Shown here one piece after another: positions 41,236 through 51,184 of a DNA stretch of 64,000 bases. Numbering within the stretch: position 1 is the stretch's first letter; each line of letters starts with the position of its first letter. The notes under the pieces were generated by a model that was given only the letters and a program-made list of their open reading frames with translations, made no database searches and had not been told where the DNA came from. The stretch is from positions 1 through 64,000 of the forward strand of contig JAZRZP010000026.1 of NCBI GenBank assembly GCA_045601425.1, read 5' to 3'. This stretch comes from UBA1219 sp045601425. GTDB taxonomy: Bacteria; Bacteroidota; Bacteroidia; Bacteroidales; P3. The position numbers and the translations under genes were made by a program.

Positions 41236-42678
41236 ATGGACTTACATGAAAGGGTGCAACAGTTGCTGTTCTCGCATTTTCCGCACGTGCCTACCGGCGG
41301 ACAGCGTGAAGCATGCCGGCAGCTTGTGTCCTTTTTGTATGACTCAGACCCACTGTCTGCATTTGTGCTGAAAGGATATGCCGGAACAGGAAAAACTTCT
41401 CTTGTGAGTGCTCTCATAAAGACATTGCCGCAACTTGGAGTAAAGACAGTCCTTCTCGCTCCTACAGGTCGTGCGGCAAAGGTCCTTTCCAATTATTCCG
41501 GTAAAAAGGCCCTTACCATTCACAAAAAAATTTATCTCACCGAAAGCGACAATACAGGATTGATGCGGTGCGTGAGAGCACGCAACAAGCATGCTTATAC
41601 ACTTTTTATCGTAGATGAGGCCTCAATGATCGGTGAAAATGTCGGCGTCATGCAGAAGAGTCTGCTCGATGATTTGCTGGATTACGTGATAGAAGGCAAT
41701 CATTGCAGAATACTGCTCATAGGCGATTCGGCTCAGCTGCCACCTGTCGGCAGCCCCGTGAGTCCCGCTTTGGATTGCGAATATTTGAGCAGTATATCTG
41801 GACTTAAAGTCTTCTCTTGCGAACTCACCGAGGTTGTACGTCAGGAAAATGTCTCGGGAATTCTGAAGAACGCCACCATAGTTCGCAAGCTTATCGATAC
41901 ACAGAAACAAAACCCTGAACATCCGGTTTTCGACCTTTCCAAAAATGATGTGTGTCGTGTGGATGGTGCGGATTTGGAGGACATGATAAACAGGGAGTAT
42001 TCCGAAACCGGTTTGGGAAACGTTGTCCTTGTCTGCAAAACCAACAAACGTGCAAATATATTCAATCAGGAAATACGCCGGAGAATACTTTACCGCGAAA
42101 GCGAACTGAACACCGGAGATTTTCTCATGGTCGTGAAAAACAATTATTTTTGGCTGGAAGAAGATTCTCCGATGGGCTTCATTGCCAATGGTGACATCGT
42201 CGAAATACAGCGGTTGAGAAGGTTCGAGGAACTTTATGGATTCCACTTCGCGGAAGCGACTCTGCGTTTTGTCGATTATCCCGATAATCCCGAAGTGGAG
42301 TGTAAAATTCTGCTCGATACCTTGACCTCTGATTCGCCTTCTCTTACCGAAGAAGAATCCCGCAGGCTTTTTGAGGAAATAATGCTTGACTATGCTGATT
42401 TGCCTAACCGGAAAGACCGCCTGAAATCTGTGAAAAACAATCCTTACTTCAATGCCTTGCAGGTGAAATTCTCGTATTGCCTTACCTGCCACAAAACTCA
42501 GGGAGGGCAGTGGGAGAGTGTCTTTGTAGATCAGGGCTATCTGCAGGACGACGTGGTTGACAGGGAATATCTGAGGTGGCTTTATACCGCTCTTACACGT
42601 GCCTCAAGAAAAATTTACCTGCTTAATTTTAACGACGATTTTTTCAGCGGTAAAAGCCCTAACTGCCCGGAATTGTGA
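41236..42678 (+). CDS. RecD-like superfamily 1B DNA helicase/ATPase
   Basis: A 480-residue ATPase. Walker A is GYAGTGKTS (47-55), motif Ia-like LAPTGRAAKVL follows, Walker B is LFIVDEASMIGE, and motif III is LLIGDSAQLPPVGSP. The C-terminal signatures are LTCHKTQGGQWESVFVD (motif V) and YTALTRASRKIYLLN (motif VI). This is the RecD/Dda-like UvrD_C_2 arrangement found in Bacteroidota as a stand-alone helicase without RecB or RecC partners. It probably works in DNA repair or replication-fork processing. Because the secG terminator sits just upstream, its transcription start is uncertain. It converges on the decayed lipoprotein gene. Confidence 0.88.
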   Translation: MDLHERVQQLLFSHFPHVPTGGQREACRQLVSFLYDSDPLSAFVLKGYAGTGKTSLVSALIKTLPQLGVKTVLLAPTGRAAKVLSNYSGKKALTIHKKIYLTESDNTGLMRCVRARNKHAYTLFIVDEASMIGENVGVMQKSLLDDLLDYVIEGNHCRILLIGDSAQLPPVGSPVSPALDCEYLSSISGLKVFSCELTEVVRQENVSGILKNATIVRKLIDTQKQNPEHPVFDLSKNDVCRVDGADLEDMINREYSETGLGNVVLVCKTNKRANIFNQEIRRRILYRESELNTGDFLMVVKNNYFWLEEDSPMGFIANGDIVEIQRLRRFEELYGFHFAEATLRFVDYPDNPEVECKILLDTLTSDSPSLTEEESRRLFEEIMLDYADLPNRKDRLKSVKNNPYFNALQVKFSYCLTCHKTQGGQWESVFVDQGYLQDDVVDREYLRWLYTALTRASRKIYLLNFNDDFFSGKSPNCPEL

Positions 42679-42738
42679 ATCGGCAGTCTGGCTGGCAAAG
42701 ACGATTGGAAACACTTCCTTTTTCGTGCCAATTCCATT

Positions 42739-44516
42739 TTAGTGAACTTCCTTTACAAGCCTTACTGAACAGCCGGTACTGCGGTTTTTCTCTCCGTTAG
42801 CCGTAGCCGAAGATATCGTGAAACTTAAAACGTATGCGGTTGTCGCGTCCTCGACGGTAGCAGAATAATAATCTCCTTCTGCGTTAATTACGGACAAACT
42901 TGTTCCCGACCGGATACCTGCGGCAGGCAGGAATACAGCTCCTGCGTTTTCCATCTGCTTCCAATTGTCGGCAGAGTAGTTGTTCTTTACGGCATCGGTT
43001 CCGTGTGTGAAAGATTTGTGACCTTCGAATATCCTTGGATCAAAAAACTCATCGGGAAGCAGAACGAGTCCATAAATTCCGTTTACTATTGACCATGCTT
43101 TTTTTGTAACCGACCTTGAAGCAATCAGATAATTCCATTCAGCCTTTGTGAGAAGTGCCCACGTGCCGGGAGCATCGTTGGTTTTTGTGGTCGGATTGTA
43201 GATGGAACAATAGTACCCCCAATCATATTTCAGATTAGTTCCTGTCAGATCGCTTTCGGGAATCATTCCCGAAGGACCGTGGCTGATGTCTGAGATGGAG
43301 TTCGAGTACGGCATGAAATTTGTTGCAGACGCATCATTGGCTGTGTTGTTGAAACCGCTTGTGCCGAAACCGAAAAGGTCTATCCATCCGGTATAAGTGT
43401 TGGAGATGTTCGAGTTGTTGCATCTTAAATTATTGTTGTCACAAGTGTTGCCAGTCACACCGTCTCCGACAATTTCCCATTGGTGTTCGGCAAAACGGAA
43501 TCTGCCATGAACTGTATTCCCGTCACGGGTAATATAATTGATGTCGGAGCCGGTGCCGCTGGCGGTGGCATTGTACTGAAGGTTTCCTGGTGCAAAAATT
43601 ACTTTTTTGCTGCTGGAAACGGAGAATCCGACAACCTCGTCAAAGAAAATGTTGTTTATGGTTGATGTGTATGAGTAATTGCGTTCCAAAGTCTGGTCTG
43701 TCAGCGTTTTTTTTGCGTATTTGCCGTTGGTGCAGAATATTTGGAGGTACAATTTTCCGTTATTCATGGGAGGTAGCATTACATGGAAATCGGTTGGTGT
43801 GGAAATGTCTACCCCATTTCCGCAGTCAATGGTGACTTGGTTGGTGCTGCTGCTGGCACTGCTTGTTATACTGGGAATGTCACCGTTGCTTGATGCAAGG
43901 AATTTTGCAGTGAAATTTCCAGCAATATTTTTATCTGAAGTGATAACTATCCTGCTCACGGTTTTGCAACTTTCGGTGGGATCTGCTTTGAGGGTGAAGT
44001 TTACGACAGAGGTGAGGTTCTTGAAATAAAGCGTCATCGTGTTCTCGCTGGAAAGAATGCGTGCGTGTGCTGCCATATAGTTGCTGTCCATCTTTTCAGG
44101 ACGGTATTCCTGCACTTCGGGAAGATGGAATGGTACAGAGTTGGATGTAATGGCACCTACAGCTATCAATGACGATACAATGCATAGTAATTTACATAAC
44201 TTCCAGTGGAACTTATGCCACTTACGGAACCGGAAAAGTCGGCCTCGTTGGTATTGCTTCCGCTTGTACCTAAAATTCTGTCGTTGATGAGTATCCTGTC
44301 TCAGTTTTCCCAATATATTTTTCCATCGTTCGTTTTCATATACGCTTTTTCGTTGCGTGTCAGGGACTCCGGACTTATGGCTGTGATCCTGACAAGCTTA
44401 GCCGAAATGTAAGCGTCCGTGTTCAATATATCATCGTCAATGTCCCCTTTTGTACAGGAGACGATGACTATGAACAACGCTACGACTGCACTTAATAACT
44501 TTCGTGGATTTTCCAT
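42739..44516 (-). pseudogene. Fourth fimbrillin-like lipoprotein gene, inactivated
   Basis: Starts at 44516 with a lipoprotein signal (VALFIVIVSC, Cys21, then TKGDIDDD). The frame reads KIYWEN and hits TGA at 44301-44303. Past the stop the same frame continues in family-like sequence (DRILINDRILG, NEADFSGSVSG, YYALY) and then needs one extra base near 44173-44174 to enter the long frame SSLIAVGAITSNSVPFHLP, which runs to a stop at 42739. The rest carries the shared blocks GNLQYN, WIDLFGFGTSGF, GTWALLTKAEWNYL, NAGAVFLPAAGIR and SVRLVKEV. It is a decayed relative of the trio at 13-18.5 kb, about 24 kb away. TGA most likely replaced the glycine codon of the family's W-x-x-GD motif. Confidence 0.85.
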
Positions 44517-45050
44517 GATCTCTTTTTACAGATAATGACACATTTCTTTGTTTGCTTTGCAATATTCATCGTTTTTTTGCCTTTTCCTAACATTGGGTTT
44601 CATCGGTTTGCCGTGGCACTATATTGCTTTTTCCAGGAAGCAGCAGTGGCAACGACAGTGAGACTTTCTAGGCAATTGAAACTAAAAAAAACTACTCTTA
44701 GATTTTTAATTTGCTGATATAAAATTATTTACATTTGCAAACGATACAAACGAATCATCTGCAATGATAAGCAAAAATAATCGTATCTCCAAATGAAAAT
44801 TTGTCGTTGATGATATTTTTTTCAGAAGTAAAGTTTGACGGCCTTCCTTTTATCATGGATTTTACCGTTTTTTTTTTGTAAAAACTGATACTTTTAATGT
44901 TTATGACAGGCATAATACAAGTGGATTCGTTTTTTTTGATAATAAATTTATTCCAAATTAAACTGTTTGAAATCAGTTTTTTACAATGAAAAACAATAAG
45001 ATATCAACAGACAAAAATTTTAAAAGCTTTCAATATTTAAACAAAATTCG
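44517..45050. other. A/T-rich spacer with an orphan promoter-like element
   Basis: No coding frame with protein character is seen. A TACATTTG at 44730-44737 matches the -7 consensus, but only a ten-codon open frame (at 44764) follows. Long T and A runs are present. This may be the residue of a lost gene between the decayed lipoprotein and ackA. Confidence 0.45.
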
Positions 45051-45058
45051 TAACTTTG
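45051..45058 (+). promoter_or_regulatory. -7 element for ackA
   Basis: TAACTTTG matches TAnnTTTG and would give an unusually long leader of about 110 bases before the ackA ATG at 45175. Confidence 0.6.
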
Positions 45059-45174
45059 TAGCGGGTAAAGTTTATTTCCTGGTTTCAGTTCGAAAAATTG
45101 CCAGAAAATGCAATTTCAGGGAAACGGGAAGCCGAAAAAGAACAAAAAATAAGTTTACTAAATATATACAGACA

Positions 45175-46380
45175 ATGAAAATATTAGTTTTAAATTGCGG
45201 AAGCTCTTCTATCAAGTATCAGTTGATAGACATGGCTAACGGTGCAGCCGTAATGGCAAAAGGTTTACTGGAGCGCATTGGCTTGGAAATGGGTGAGTTC
45301 ACTCACAAATACAATGGACAGAAACACAATGAACAACTTCCTATTCCTGACCATACTGCCGGTATAAAAATCGTTCTCAAGGCTCTTACCGACCCCAAAA
45401 TCGGTGTCATAAAAGACCTTAACGAAATCGGTGCCGTCGGCAATCGCGTCGCTCACGGTGGAGAACTTTTCGCAGGGAGCTGCCTCGTTACCGATGAGGT
45501 TATTGAAAAAATCAAATCCCTCACCGACCTCGCACCTCTCCACACTCCCGGAAATCTTGCCGGTATCTATGCAATGCGCGAAGTCCTGCCTAACGTAAAA
45601 CAGGTTGTCGTTTTTGATACTGCTTTCCATAGCACCCTTCCTCCGAAATCGTATCTTTACGGTCTCCCTTACGAATATTATGAAAGATACGGTATCCGTC
45701 GTTATGGCTTCCACGGCACCAGCCACAAGTTTGTCGCCGAAAAAGCTGCTAAAATGATTGGTAAAGATTGGAAAGACCTCAAGATTGTTTCTTGTCACCT
45801 CGGAAGTGGAGCTTCAATCTGTGCCATCGACCATGGCAAATCCGTGGATACTTCAATGGGTATGACTCCTCTTGAAGGTCTTGTTATGGGCTCTCGCCCC
45901 GGTGATGTTGACCCAGGTGCACTTCAGTTCCTTTTCGAAAAGGAACTGGCAGCAGGAAAAACTTGGAAAGATATCGTGTCTATGCTCAATAAGAAATGCG
46001 GTCTCGTAGGCATAAGCGGTGGAAAACAGGACATGAGAGACATCCGTGCCGATCGTGATGCTGGTGACGAACGCTCAACCTATGCTTTCGACATGTTTGC
46101 ACAGCGCGTAAAAAAATACATCGGTGCCTACATCGCTGAAATGGGAGGTTGCGACATAGTTCTCTTTACCGGAGGTATCGGAGAAAACGCTTGGTTTATG
46201 CGTCACCCCATACTCGAAAACATGGAATGCCTCGGTATCAAAGTAGATATGGAACTCAATGACAAGACTGCCGGTGAAGACGGTGTTATCTCAACTCCGG
46301 ATTCAAAAGTCGCAGCAATCGTTGTCACTACCGATGAAGAATACGTCATTGCAAGCGATACTTTCAACTTGGTAAAGTAA
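45175..46380 (+). CDS. ackA: Acetate kinase
   Basis: A 401-residue enzyme from the ATG at 45175 (MKILVLNCGSSSIKYQL); a 63-residue upstream in-frame extension runs over the promoter and is rejected. Family motifs are NCGSSSIKY, the VVFDTAFHSTLP segment, RRYGFHGTSHKFV, MGMTPLEGLVMG, RPGDVDPG and FTGGIGENA. It interconverts acetate plus ATP with acetyl phosphate in the cytosol and yields ATP during fermentation. Its usual partner pta (phosphotransacetylase) is not adjacent. A terminator with a CGGGGA/TCCCCG stem follows directly. Confidence 0.98.
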   Translation: MKILVLNCGSSSIKYQLIDMANGAAVMAKGLLERIGLEMGEFTHKYNGQKHNEQLPIPDHTAGIKIVLKALTDPKIGVIKDLNEIGAVGNRVAHGGELFAGSCLVTDEVIEKIKSLTDLAPLHTPGNLAGIYAMREVLPNVKQVVVFDTAFHSTLPPKSYLYGLPYEYYERYGIRRYGFHGTSHKFVAEKAAKMIGKDWKDLKIVSCHLGSGASICAIDHGKSVDTSMGMTPLEGLVMGSRPGDVDPGALQFLFEKELAAGKTWKDIVSMLNKKCGLVGISGGKQDMRDIRADRDAGDERSTYAFDMFAQRVKKYIGAYIAEMGGCDIVLFTGGIGENAWFMRHPILENMECLGIKVDMELNDKTAGEDGVISTPDSKVAAIVVTTDEEYVIASDTFNLVK

Positions 46381-46402
46381 AGTAGCATTTTCTTCATATA
46401 TG

Positions 46403-46440
46403 AAAAACGGGGAGTTTGAAAAAAAATCCCCGTTTTTTTT
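46403..46440 (+). terminator. Rho-independent terminator after ackA
   Basis: AAAAACGGGGA (46403-46413) and TCCCCGTTTTT (46427-46437) with a 13-base loop and a T run. The remaining ~180 bases to the radC stop hold nothing recognisable. Confidence 0.9.
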
Positions 46441-46617
46441 ATACTTGAGCCACTTCGTTTTTTGTCCGTTTTTTCTCTTTATGTGGAATGTGAAATTTTT
46501 GTAACGTAACTGCCATGTATGCAGATGATTACGTGAGTAATTTAATAAAAAATTAACATTTCTTAAAATAAACTTAAAAAAATATATAAATATTTGTTTT
46601 CAAGATATTTGAATGGT

Positions 46618-47331
46618 TCAAAGCAACCCATTGTCCACGAAACTGTAATAAGATTCTCCATGATTGTTCGGATTGCCAATTATTATGTGGTCTAATAATC
46701 TGAACTCCAGTAGTTTGCAGGTTGTCTGGATTCTTTTTGTGAGTTCAATGTCGATATTGCTCGGACTTACACTGCCCGAAGGATGATTGTGACAGATGGC
46801 GATGCCTGATGCGTTTTTTTCAAATGCCAGTCTGAAAATCCTTTGCACATCAACATTTACCTTGCTGATGCTGCCTTTTGAGATACACTTCCTGTCTATT
46901 ACGGTATTCTGCGAATTGAGGTATATTGCCCAAAATTCCTCGGTCGCGAGCCCTATCAGATCCGGTGCCGCAACATTGTATAATGCCGTGGAATCATGAA
47001 CTCTCTGCTTTACTTTAAAGTTCTCTTCGCTCCACATCCTTGTTCCCAGTTCCAGTGCGGCCAGTATGCTGATGGCTTTGGCATTGCCGACCCCGTTGAA
47101 TTCCTTCGTCAGTTCGCCGATTTCTTTCTTCGACAGCGATACCAGACTGTTGTTCACCGACTTGAGAATGTTTCTTGCCAGCTCCACGGCGCTCATGCTG
47201 GTATTACCGCTGCCAAGCACGATGCCGAGAAGTTCCGAATTGCTGAGCGACTTTTTGCCTTGGGCAAGCATCTTCTCCCTTGGACGGTCTTCTTCCGCCC
47301 ACTCCTTTATGCTGAAATTTTTATCTCCCAT
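46618..47331 (-). CDS. radC: RadC family DNA repair protein
   Basis: A 237-residue protein. The N-terminal helix-hairpin-helix region (ELTKEFNGVGNAKAISILAALELG) is followed by an MPN/JAB domain with the zinc motif HNHPSGSVSPSNID and upstream STEEFWAIYLNSQN-like strand sequence (here TEEFWAIYLNSQN). RadC-like JAB proteins are widespread; a role in repair is historical and the true activity is uncertain. It is monocistronic, with a TAATTTTG promoter at 47351-47358 divergent from secDF. Confidence 0.93.
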   Translation of the reverse strand: MGDKNFSIKEWAEEDRPREKMLAQGKKSLSNSELLGIVLGSGNTSMSAVELARNILKSVNNSLVSLSKKEIGELTKEFNGVGNAKAISILAALELGTRMWSEENFKVKQRVHDSTALYNVAAPDLIGLATEEFWAIYLNSQNTVIDRKCISKGSISKVNVDVQRIFRLAFEKNASGIAICHNHPSGSVSPSNIDIELTKRIQTTCKLLEFRLLDHIIIGNPNNHGESYYSFVDNGLL

Positions 47332-47350
47332 ATTTGACTGAATTTTTTTG

Positions 47351-47358
47351 CAAAATTA
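47351..47358 (-). promoter_or_regulatory. -7 element for radC
   Basis: CAAAATTA on the plus strand reads TAATTTTG on the minus strand, 20 bases before the radC ATG. Confidence 0.6.
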
Positions 47359-47463
47359 CTTTTTTTTTGAATAAAAAACTACTCAAAAAAAACACTTTAT
47401 TGTTAAAAATAAATTTTTTTTCACTGATATACAATGTGATAACCAATTTTTTTTCAAAAAAAC

Positions 47464-47494
47464 TTTGCAGAATCAACAAAAATTCATATCTTTG
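47464..47494 (+). promoter_or_regulatory. Complete promoter for secDF
   Basis: TTTG at 47464-47467 (-33) and TATCTTTG at 47487-47494 (-7) are separated by 19 bases, the best match to the full Bacteroidota consensus in this window. The ATG is 58 bases downstream. Confidence 0.75.
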
Positions 47495-47552
47495 CAAGTT
47501 CAAAAATTATACGTACTAACTAAAAATAGCTTAATAAATTACATAAAAAGAT

Positions 47553-50500
47553 ATGCAAAATAAAGGATTAATCAGATTTTTCGCAATTCTCTTTGCTTTG
47601 GTATGTCTGTACCAGTTATCTTTCACGTTCTCAGCTCGTTCAGTGGAAAAGAAGGCAAAGGGTTATGCAGAGAAAATTGCTACTGCCCAAGCTAAACAAT
47701 TGGCAGGCGGCGATGTGAATTCGCAGCAGTACCAGAACTGTTACGACTCACTCTTCGCAGTTTATGAAGCTCATTTCCTGGATTCAATTTCCGATAAGAC
47801 TGCAGAATCCACACTTTGGGCAAGTTACAAAAAATCTAAAGCAAGAGAGATAAACCTTGGCCTTGACCTTAAAGGCGGTATGAACGTGATGATGGAAGTA
47901 TCCACCGTCGACGTTGTGAGAGCTTTGGGAAACCACACTACAGATACTCTCTTCAACAAGGCTATCGACAAAGCACTCGAGAAACAGAAAGTTACTCCCA
48001 ACACCAATTTCGTGAACCTTTTCGAGGAAGCTATTCTCTCACTCAATCCCAATGTGAAATTGTCCACTTATTTCTCGGCACAGCTTCGCGACAAAATCAA
48101 ACCCGGCGATGATAACGACAAAGTTATGGACGTTGTCAGAAAAGAAGTTTCCGATGCATTTGACAGAACTTACGAAATCCTGCGCCAGCGTATCGATAAA
48201 TTCGGCGTCGCTCAGCCCAATATACAGAAACTCAGTGCTTCGGAACGTATACTCATAGAACTTCCCGGCGTAAAGGAACCAGAACGTGTGCGCAAACTCC
48301 TGCAGGGAACCGCTCAGCTTGAATTCTGGTTGGGTGCAAAATGCAAGGACGCAATGCAGTATCTCGACGGTGTGAACAAATTTATTGCATCTACTTCTGC
48401 CAGCGATACCGCAGCAGACGAGGCTGTTGATTCTCTCCTCGCCGATGCCGGAGTGAAAACCGATACCTCTGTCACTGAAGATTCCACTGTGGCAGCTTTA
48501 GCCGCAGCCGCATCTGCCGACAACAAAGGAACCGATGCTGACCAAGCCAAACAACAGGCCGAAGCCGCAAAGGAAAATCCACTCTTTGCAAAACTCATGC
48601 CCAACATTAATCCGCAAACCGGCGAATACGGTGATGGTTGTGTTGTAGGTTATGCTCAACAAAGCGACAGAGCTGCCATTGACCAGATGATGGAATCCGC
48701 CCGCGAAAAAGGTATCATCCCATCGAATGTGAAATTCCTCTGGGGGGCAAAACCTTCCCGCTACAACGGATTGTTCGAATTGTACGCAATCAACGTTACT
48801 ACCCGCGACGGTTCACCTCTTCTCGGTGGTGACGTCATTACCGATGCCCGTCAGGATTTCAGTAATGTAGGCGGAAATGAAATCTCCATGACGATGAACA
48901 GCGAAGGTGCTCGCGAATGGAAACGTATCACAGGTGCCAACACTGGCGAATTCATCGCCATCGTTCTCGACAACGTGGTTTATTCTGCTCCACGAGTAAA
49001 CGGTGAAATCGCAGGCGGACGTTCTTCAATCACCGGCGACTTTACGCTTGATGAAGCAAAAGACTTGGCCAACATACTTAAAGCAGGTAAACTTCCGGCA
49101 CCTGCAAAAATTGTTCAGGAAGCTGTCGTAGGACCTTCACTCGGTCAGGAATCCATCAGCGCAGGTCTGCTTTCTTTCATCGTGGCATTCATCATGGTGT
49201 TCATCTACATGATAATATTCTACAACCGTGCAGGTATCGTTGCAACAATAGCATTGATTACCAATATGTTCTTCCTCGTGGGCGTAATTGCATCGATAGG
49301 TGCAGTACTCACCCTTCCGGGTATCGCCGGTATCGTGCTCACCATGGCGATGGCTGTCGATGCCAACGTTATTATATATGAACGTGTAAAAGAAGAACTG
49401 CGCGAAGGCAACAGTGTTTCCAATTCTGTTGAAAAAGGTTTCAAGAACGCTTATTCGGCAATCATCGACGGTAACGTTACAACACTGCTCACAGGTATAG
49501 TTCTCATCATGTTCGGTTCGGGTCCCGTTCAGGGCTTCGCCGTTACATTGTGCGTCGGTATCTTGACGTCACTGTTCACAAGTATATGCATCACACACTT
49601 GTGCATAGATCGTATGCTCAACGGCAAACGCAAGATGACTTTCTCGTTCCCGTTCTCTGAAAACTTCCTACGTAATACAAATGTCGATTTCATAGGTAAG
49701 CGCAAAGTGTTCTATACAATTGCAATCTCCGCTATCGTGATAGCTGTCGGTTCATTGGGTATCAGAGGTCTTAACTACGGTATCGACTTCCAAGGAGGAA
49801 GAACTTACGTGATCCGTTTCGACCAGCCGGTTAATACTGCCGAAGTACGTGCAAGTCTCGGTCAGCAGTTCCCCGATGCTCCGGAAGTTAAGACATTCGG
49901 ACCTTCTAATCAGATAAAAGTTACTACTAAATACAAAATCAAGGAAGATAACGATGAAATCAAGAACGAAATTATCGGAAAACTTTTTGACGGAACAAAA
50001 CAGTATTTCAAAGAAGATATTTCAATAAAGGAATTCCAGTCGACAGAAACCAACCCACTCGGTGTAATCAGTTCTGAAATTGTTGGACCTACAATGGCAA
50101 AAGACATACAGCGCGACGCAGTTATCGCTTTGCTCGTAGGCTTGTTGGTGATATTCATCTACATAGGACTCCGTTTCAAGAAATGGCAGTTCGGCCTCGG
50201 TGGTGTTGCAGCTTTGGCACACGATGCACTCATCGCCATCGGAGCTTTCGCATTGTTCCACAACATACTTCCTTTCAACATGGAAGTTGACCAGTCGTTC
50301 ATAGCCGCTATACTTACGGTTATCGGTTATTCTATAAACGCTACAGTCGTTATCTACGACCGTGTACGTGAATACAGGAAACTGTATCCGAAACGTACTT
50401 TGCAAGAACAGATCAACGGTGCCATCAACTCCACTTTGAGCCGTACAGTGAACTCGTCAGGTACAACACTGGTTGTATTGCTGATGATGTTCATATTCGG

Positions 50501-50639
50501 CGGCGAAGTTATTCGTGGATTCATCTTTGCATTGCTGGTAGGTGTCGCTGCTGGTACATTCTCTTCGGTTTGTATATCGGGTACACTGCTTTACGACTTG
50601 ATGAAAAGAAAAGAACAGAAAGAATTGACAAAAAAATAA
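47553..50639 (+). CDS. secDF: Fused protein-export membrane protein SecDF
   Basis: A 1028-residue inner-membrane protein joining SecD and SecF in one chain, as is usual in Bacteroidota. The SecD half has an N-terminal helix, the P1 segment INLGLDLKGGMNVMMEV, RQRIDKFGVAQPNIQ and the helical bundle beginning SAGLLSFIVAFIMVF. The SecF half begins near NVDFIGKRKVFYTIA with GLNYGIDFQGGRTYVI and ends in five helices. A low-complexity alanine and aspartate-rich insertion (about residues 285-345, AALAAAASADNKGTD) interrupts the SecD periplasmic domain. SecDF uses the proton gradient to pull proteins through SecYEG. It has a consensus promoter and lies just upstream of exported-protein genes. Confidence 0.97.
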   Translation: MQNKGLIRFFAILFALVCLYQLSFTFSARSVEKKAKGYAEKIATAQAKQLAGGDVNSQQYQNCYDSLFAVYEAHFLDSISDKTAESTLWASYKKSKAREINLGLDLKGGMNVMMEVSTVDVVRALGNHTTDTLFNKAIDKALEKQKVTPNTNFVNLFEEAILSLNPNVKLSTYFSAQLRDKIKPGDDNDKVMDVVRKEVSDAFDRTYEILRQRIDKFGVAQPNIQKLSASERILIELPGVKEPERVRKLLQGTAQLEFWLGAKCKDAMQYLDGVNKFIASTSASDTAADEAVDSLLADAGVKTDTSVTEDSTVAALAAAASADNKGTDADQAKQQAEAAKENPLFAKLMPNINPQTGEYGDGCVVGYAQQSDRAAIDQMMESAREKGIIPSNVKFLWGAKPSRYNGLFELYAINVTTRDGSPLLGGDVITDARQDFSNVGGNEISMTMNSEGAREWKRITGANTGEFIAIVLDNVVYSAPRVNGEIAGGRSSITGDFTLDEAKDLANILKAGKLPAPAKIVQEAVVGPSLGQESISAGLLSFIVAFIMVFIYMIIFYNRAGIVATIALITNMFFLVGVIASIGAVLTLPGIAGIVLTMAMAVDANVIIYERVKEELREGNSVSNSVEKGFKNAYSAIIDGNVTTLLTGIVLIMFGSGPVQGFAVTLCVGILTSLFTSICITHLCIDRMLNGKRKMTFSFPFSENFLRNTNVDFIGKRKVFYTIAISAIVIAVGSLGIRGLNYGIDFQGGRTYVIRFDQPVNTAEVRASLGQQFPDAPEVKTFGPSNQIKVTTKYKIKEDNDEIKNEIIGKLFDGTKQYFKEDISIKEFQSTETNPLGVISSEIVGPTMAKDIQRDAVIALLVGLLVIFIYIGLRFKKWQFGLGGVAALAHDALIAIGAFALFHNILPFNMEVDQSFIAAILTVIGYSINATVVIYDRVREYRKLYPKRTLQEQINGAINSTLSRTVNSSGTTLVVLLMMFIFGGEVIRGFIFALLVGVAAGTFSSVCISGTLLYDLMKRKEQKELTKK

Positions 50640-50734
50640 AAAATATTCACTGTTAAGGTGCTGAAGCGTAATGCTTTGGTACCTTGACTGCGAAAAATAA
50701 CGTTTTTTAATTTTTTAGTTCGCAATATATTTAG

Positions 50735-50742
50735 TATTTTTG
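50735..50742 (+). promoter_or_regulatory. -7 element for the small membrane protein
   Basis: TATTTTTG matches TAnnTTTG, 22 bases before the ATG at 50765. A weak hairpin at 50655-50685 with several G-U pairs lies between secDF and this element. Confidence 0.55.
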
Positions 50743-50764
50743 TATAGAAATTCAGAAGACAAAA

Positions 50765-51130
50765 ATGGGTACGATTCTGACCATAATGCTGGTTTTGATG
50801 TTCGTTGTGATACCGGTAATATCTGGTAGAAAAAACAGCGGAAACGTCTCGCGTGATGCTCGGGAAAAACGTCCCGTATTTGAGTTCGGTGACGAAAATT
50901 TCGATGATTCCTTTATGGAAGAACAGAATACAACGGAAAAAGAACAGTTTCTGTACGAAGAATACAATGAAAAGGTTGTTGCAAAACATAGAAACGACAA
51001 TGGCACGATAATGGTTGCTGAAAGAAAATCGGAGAAGGAAACTTCGGAAAAAACGAAGCCGGAATTCGATTTGAGAGATGCTGTTGTGTATTCTGTGATA
51101 TTGCAAAACCCATATATAGGAAGAAACTAG
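50765..51130 (+). CDS. Small single-span membrane protein of unknown function
   Basis: A 121-residue protein. One N-terminal transmembrane helix (about 3-20, TILTIMLVLMFVVIPVI) is followed by a charged, acidic, probably cytoplasmic region rich in E, K and R, ending FDLRDAVVYSVILQNPYIG. No domain is recognised. It lies between secDF and the receptor-like barrel gene, with its own promoter, so a link to either is only positional. The DNA composition is like its neighbours. Confidence 0.6.
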   Translation: MGTILTIMLVLMFVVIPVISGRKNSGNVSRDAREKRPVFEFGDENFDDSFMEEQNTTEKEQFLYEEYNEKVVAKHRNDNGTIMVAERKSEKETSEKTKPEFDLRDAVVYSVILQNPYIGRN

Positions 51131-51184
51131 ACTAGAAAAAAATAAAAAAATAATATTAATTCTTTACATGAAAATTTGACGAAT

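Noticed and set aside
44301..44303. TGA read as glycine (alternative code) in the fourth fimbrillin-like gene
   Set aside because: The TGA sits where the family has glycine, but TGA ends many intact genes here (for example pcm, ribD, hypothetical lipoproteins), and a second, independent frameshift lies downstream.
44986..45174. 63-residue N-terminal extension of acetate kinase
   Set aside because: Acetate kinases start at MKILVLNCG; the extension spans the TAACTTTG promoter.
50655..50685. Hairpin after secDF as a terminator
   Set aside because: The stem depends on three G-U pairs and has no immediate T run, so it is too weak to call.
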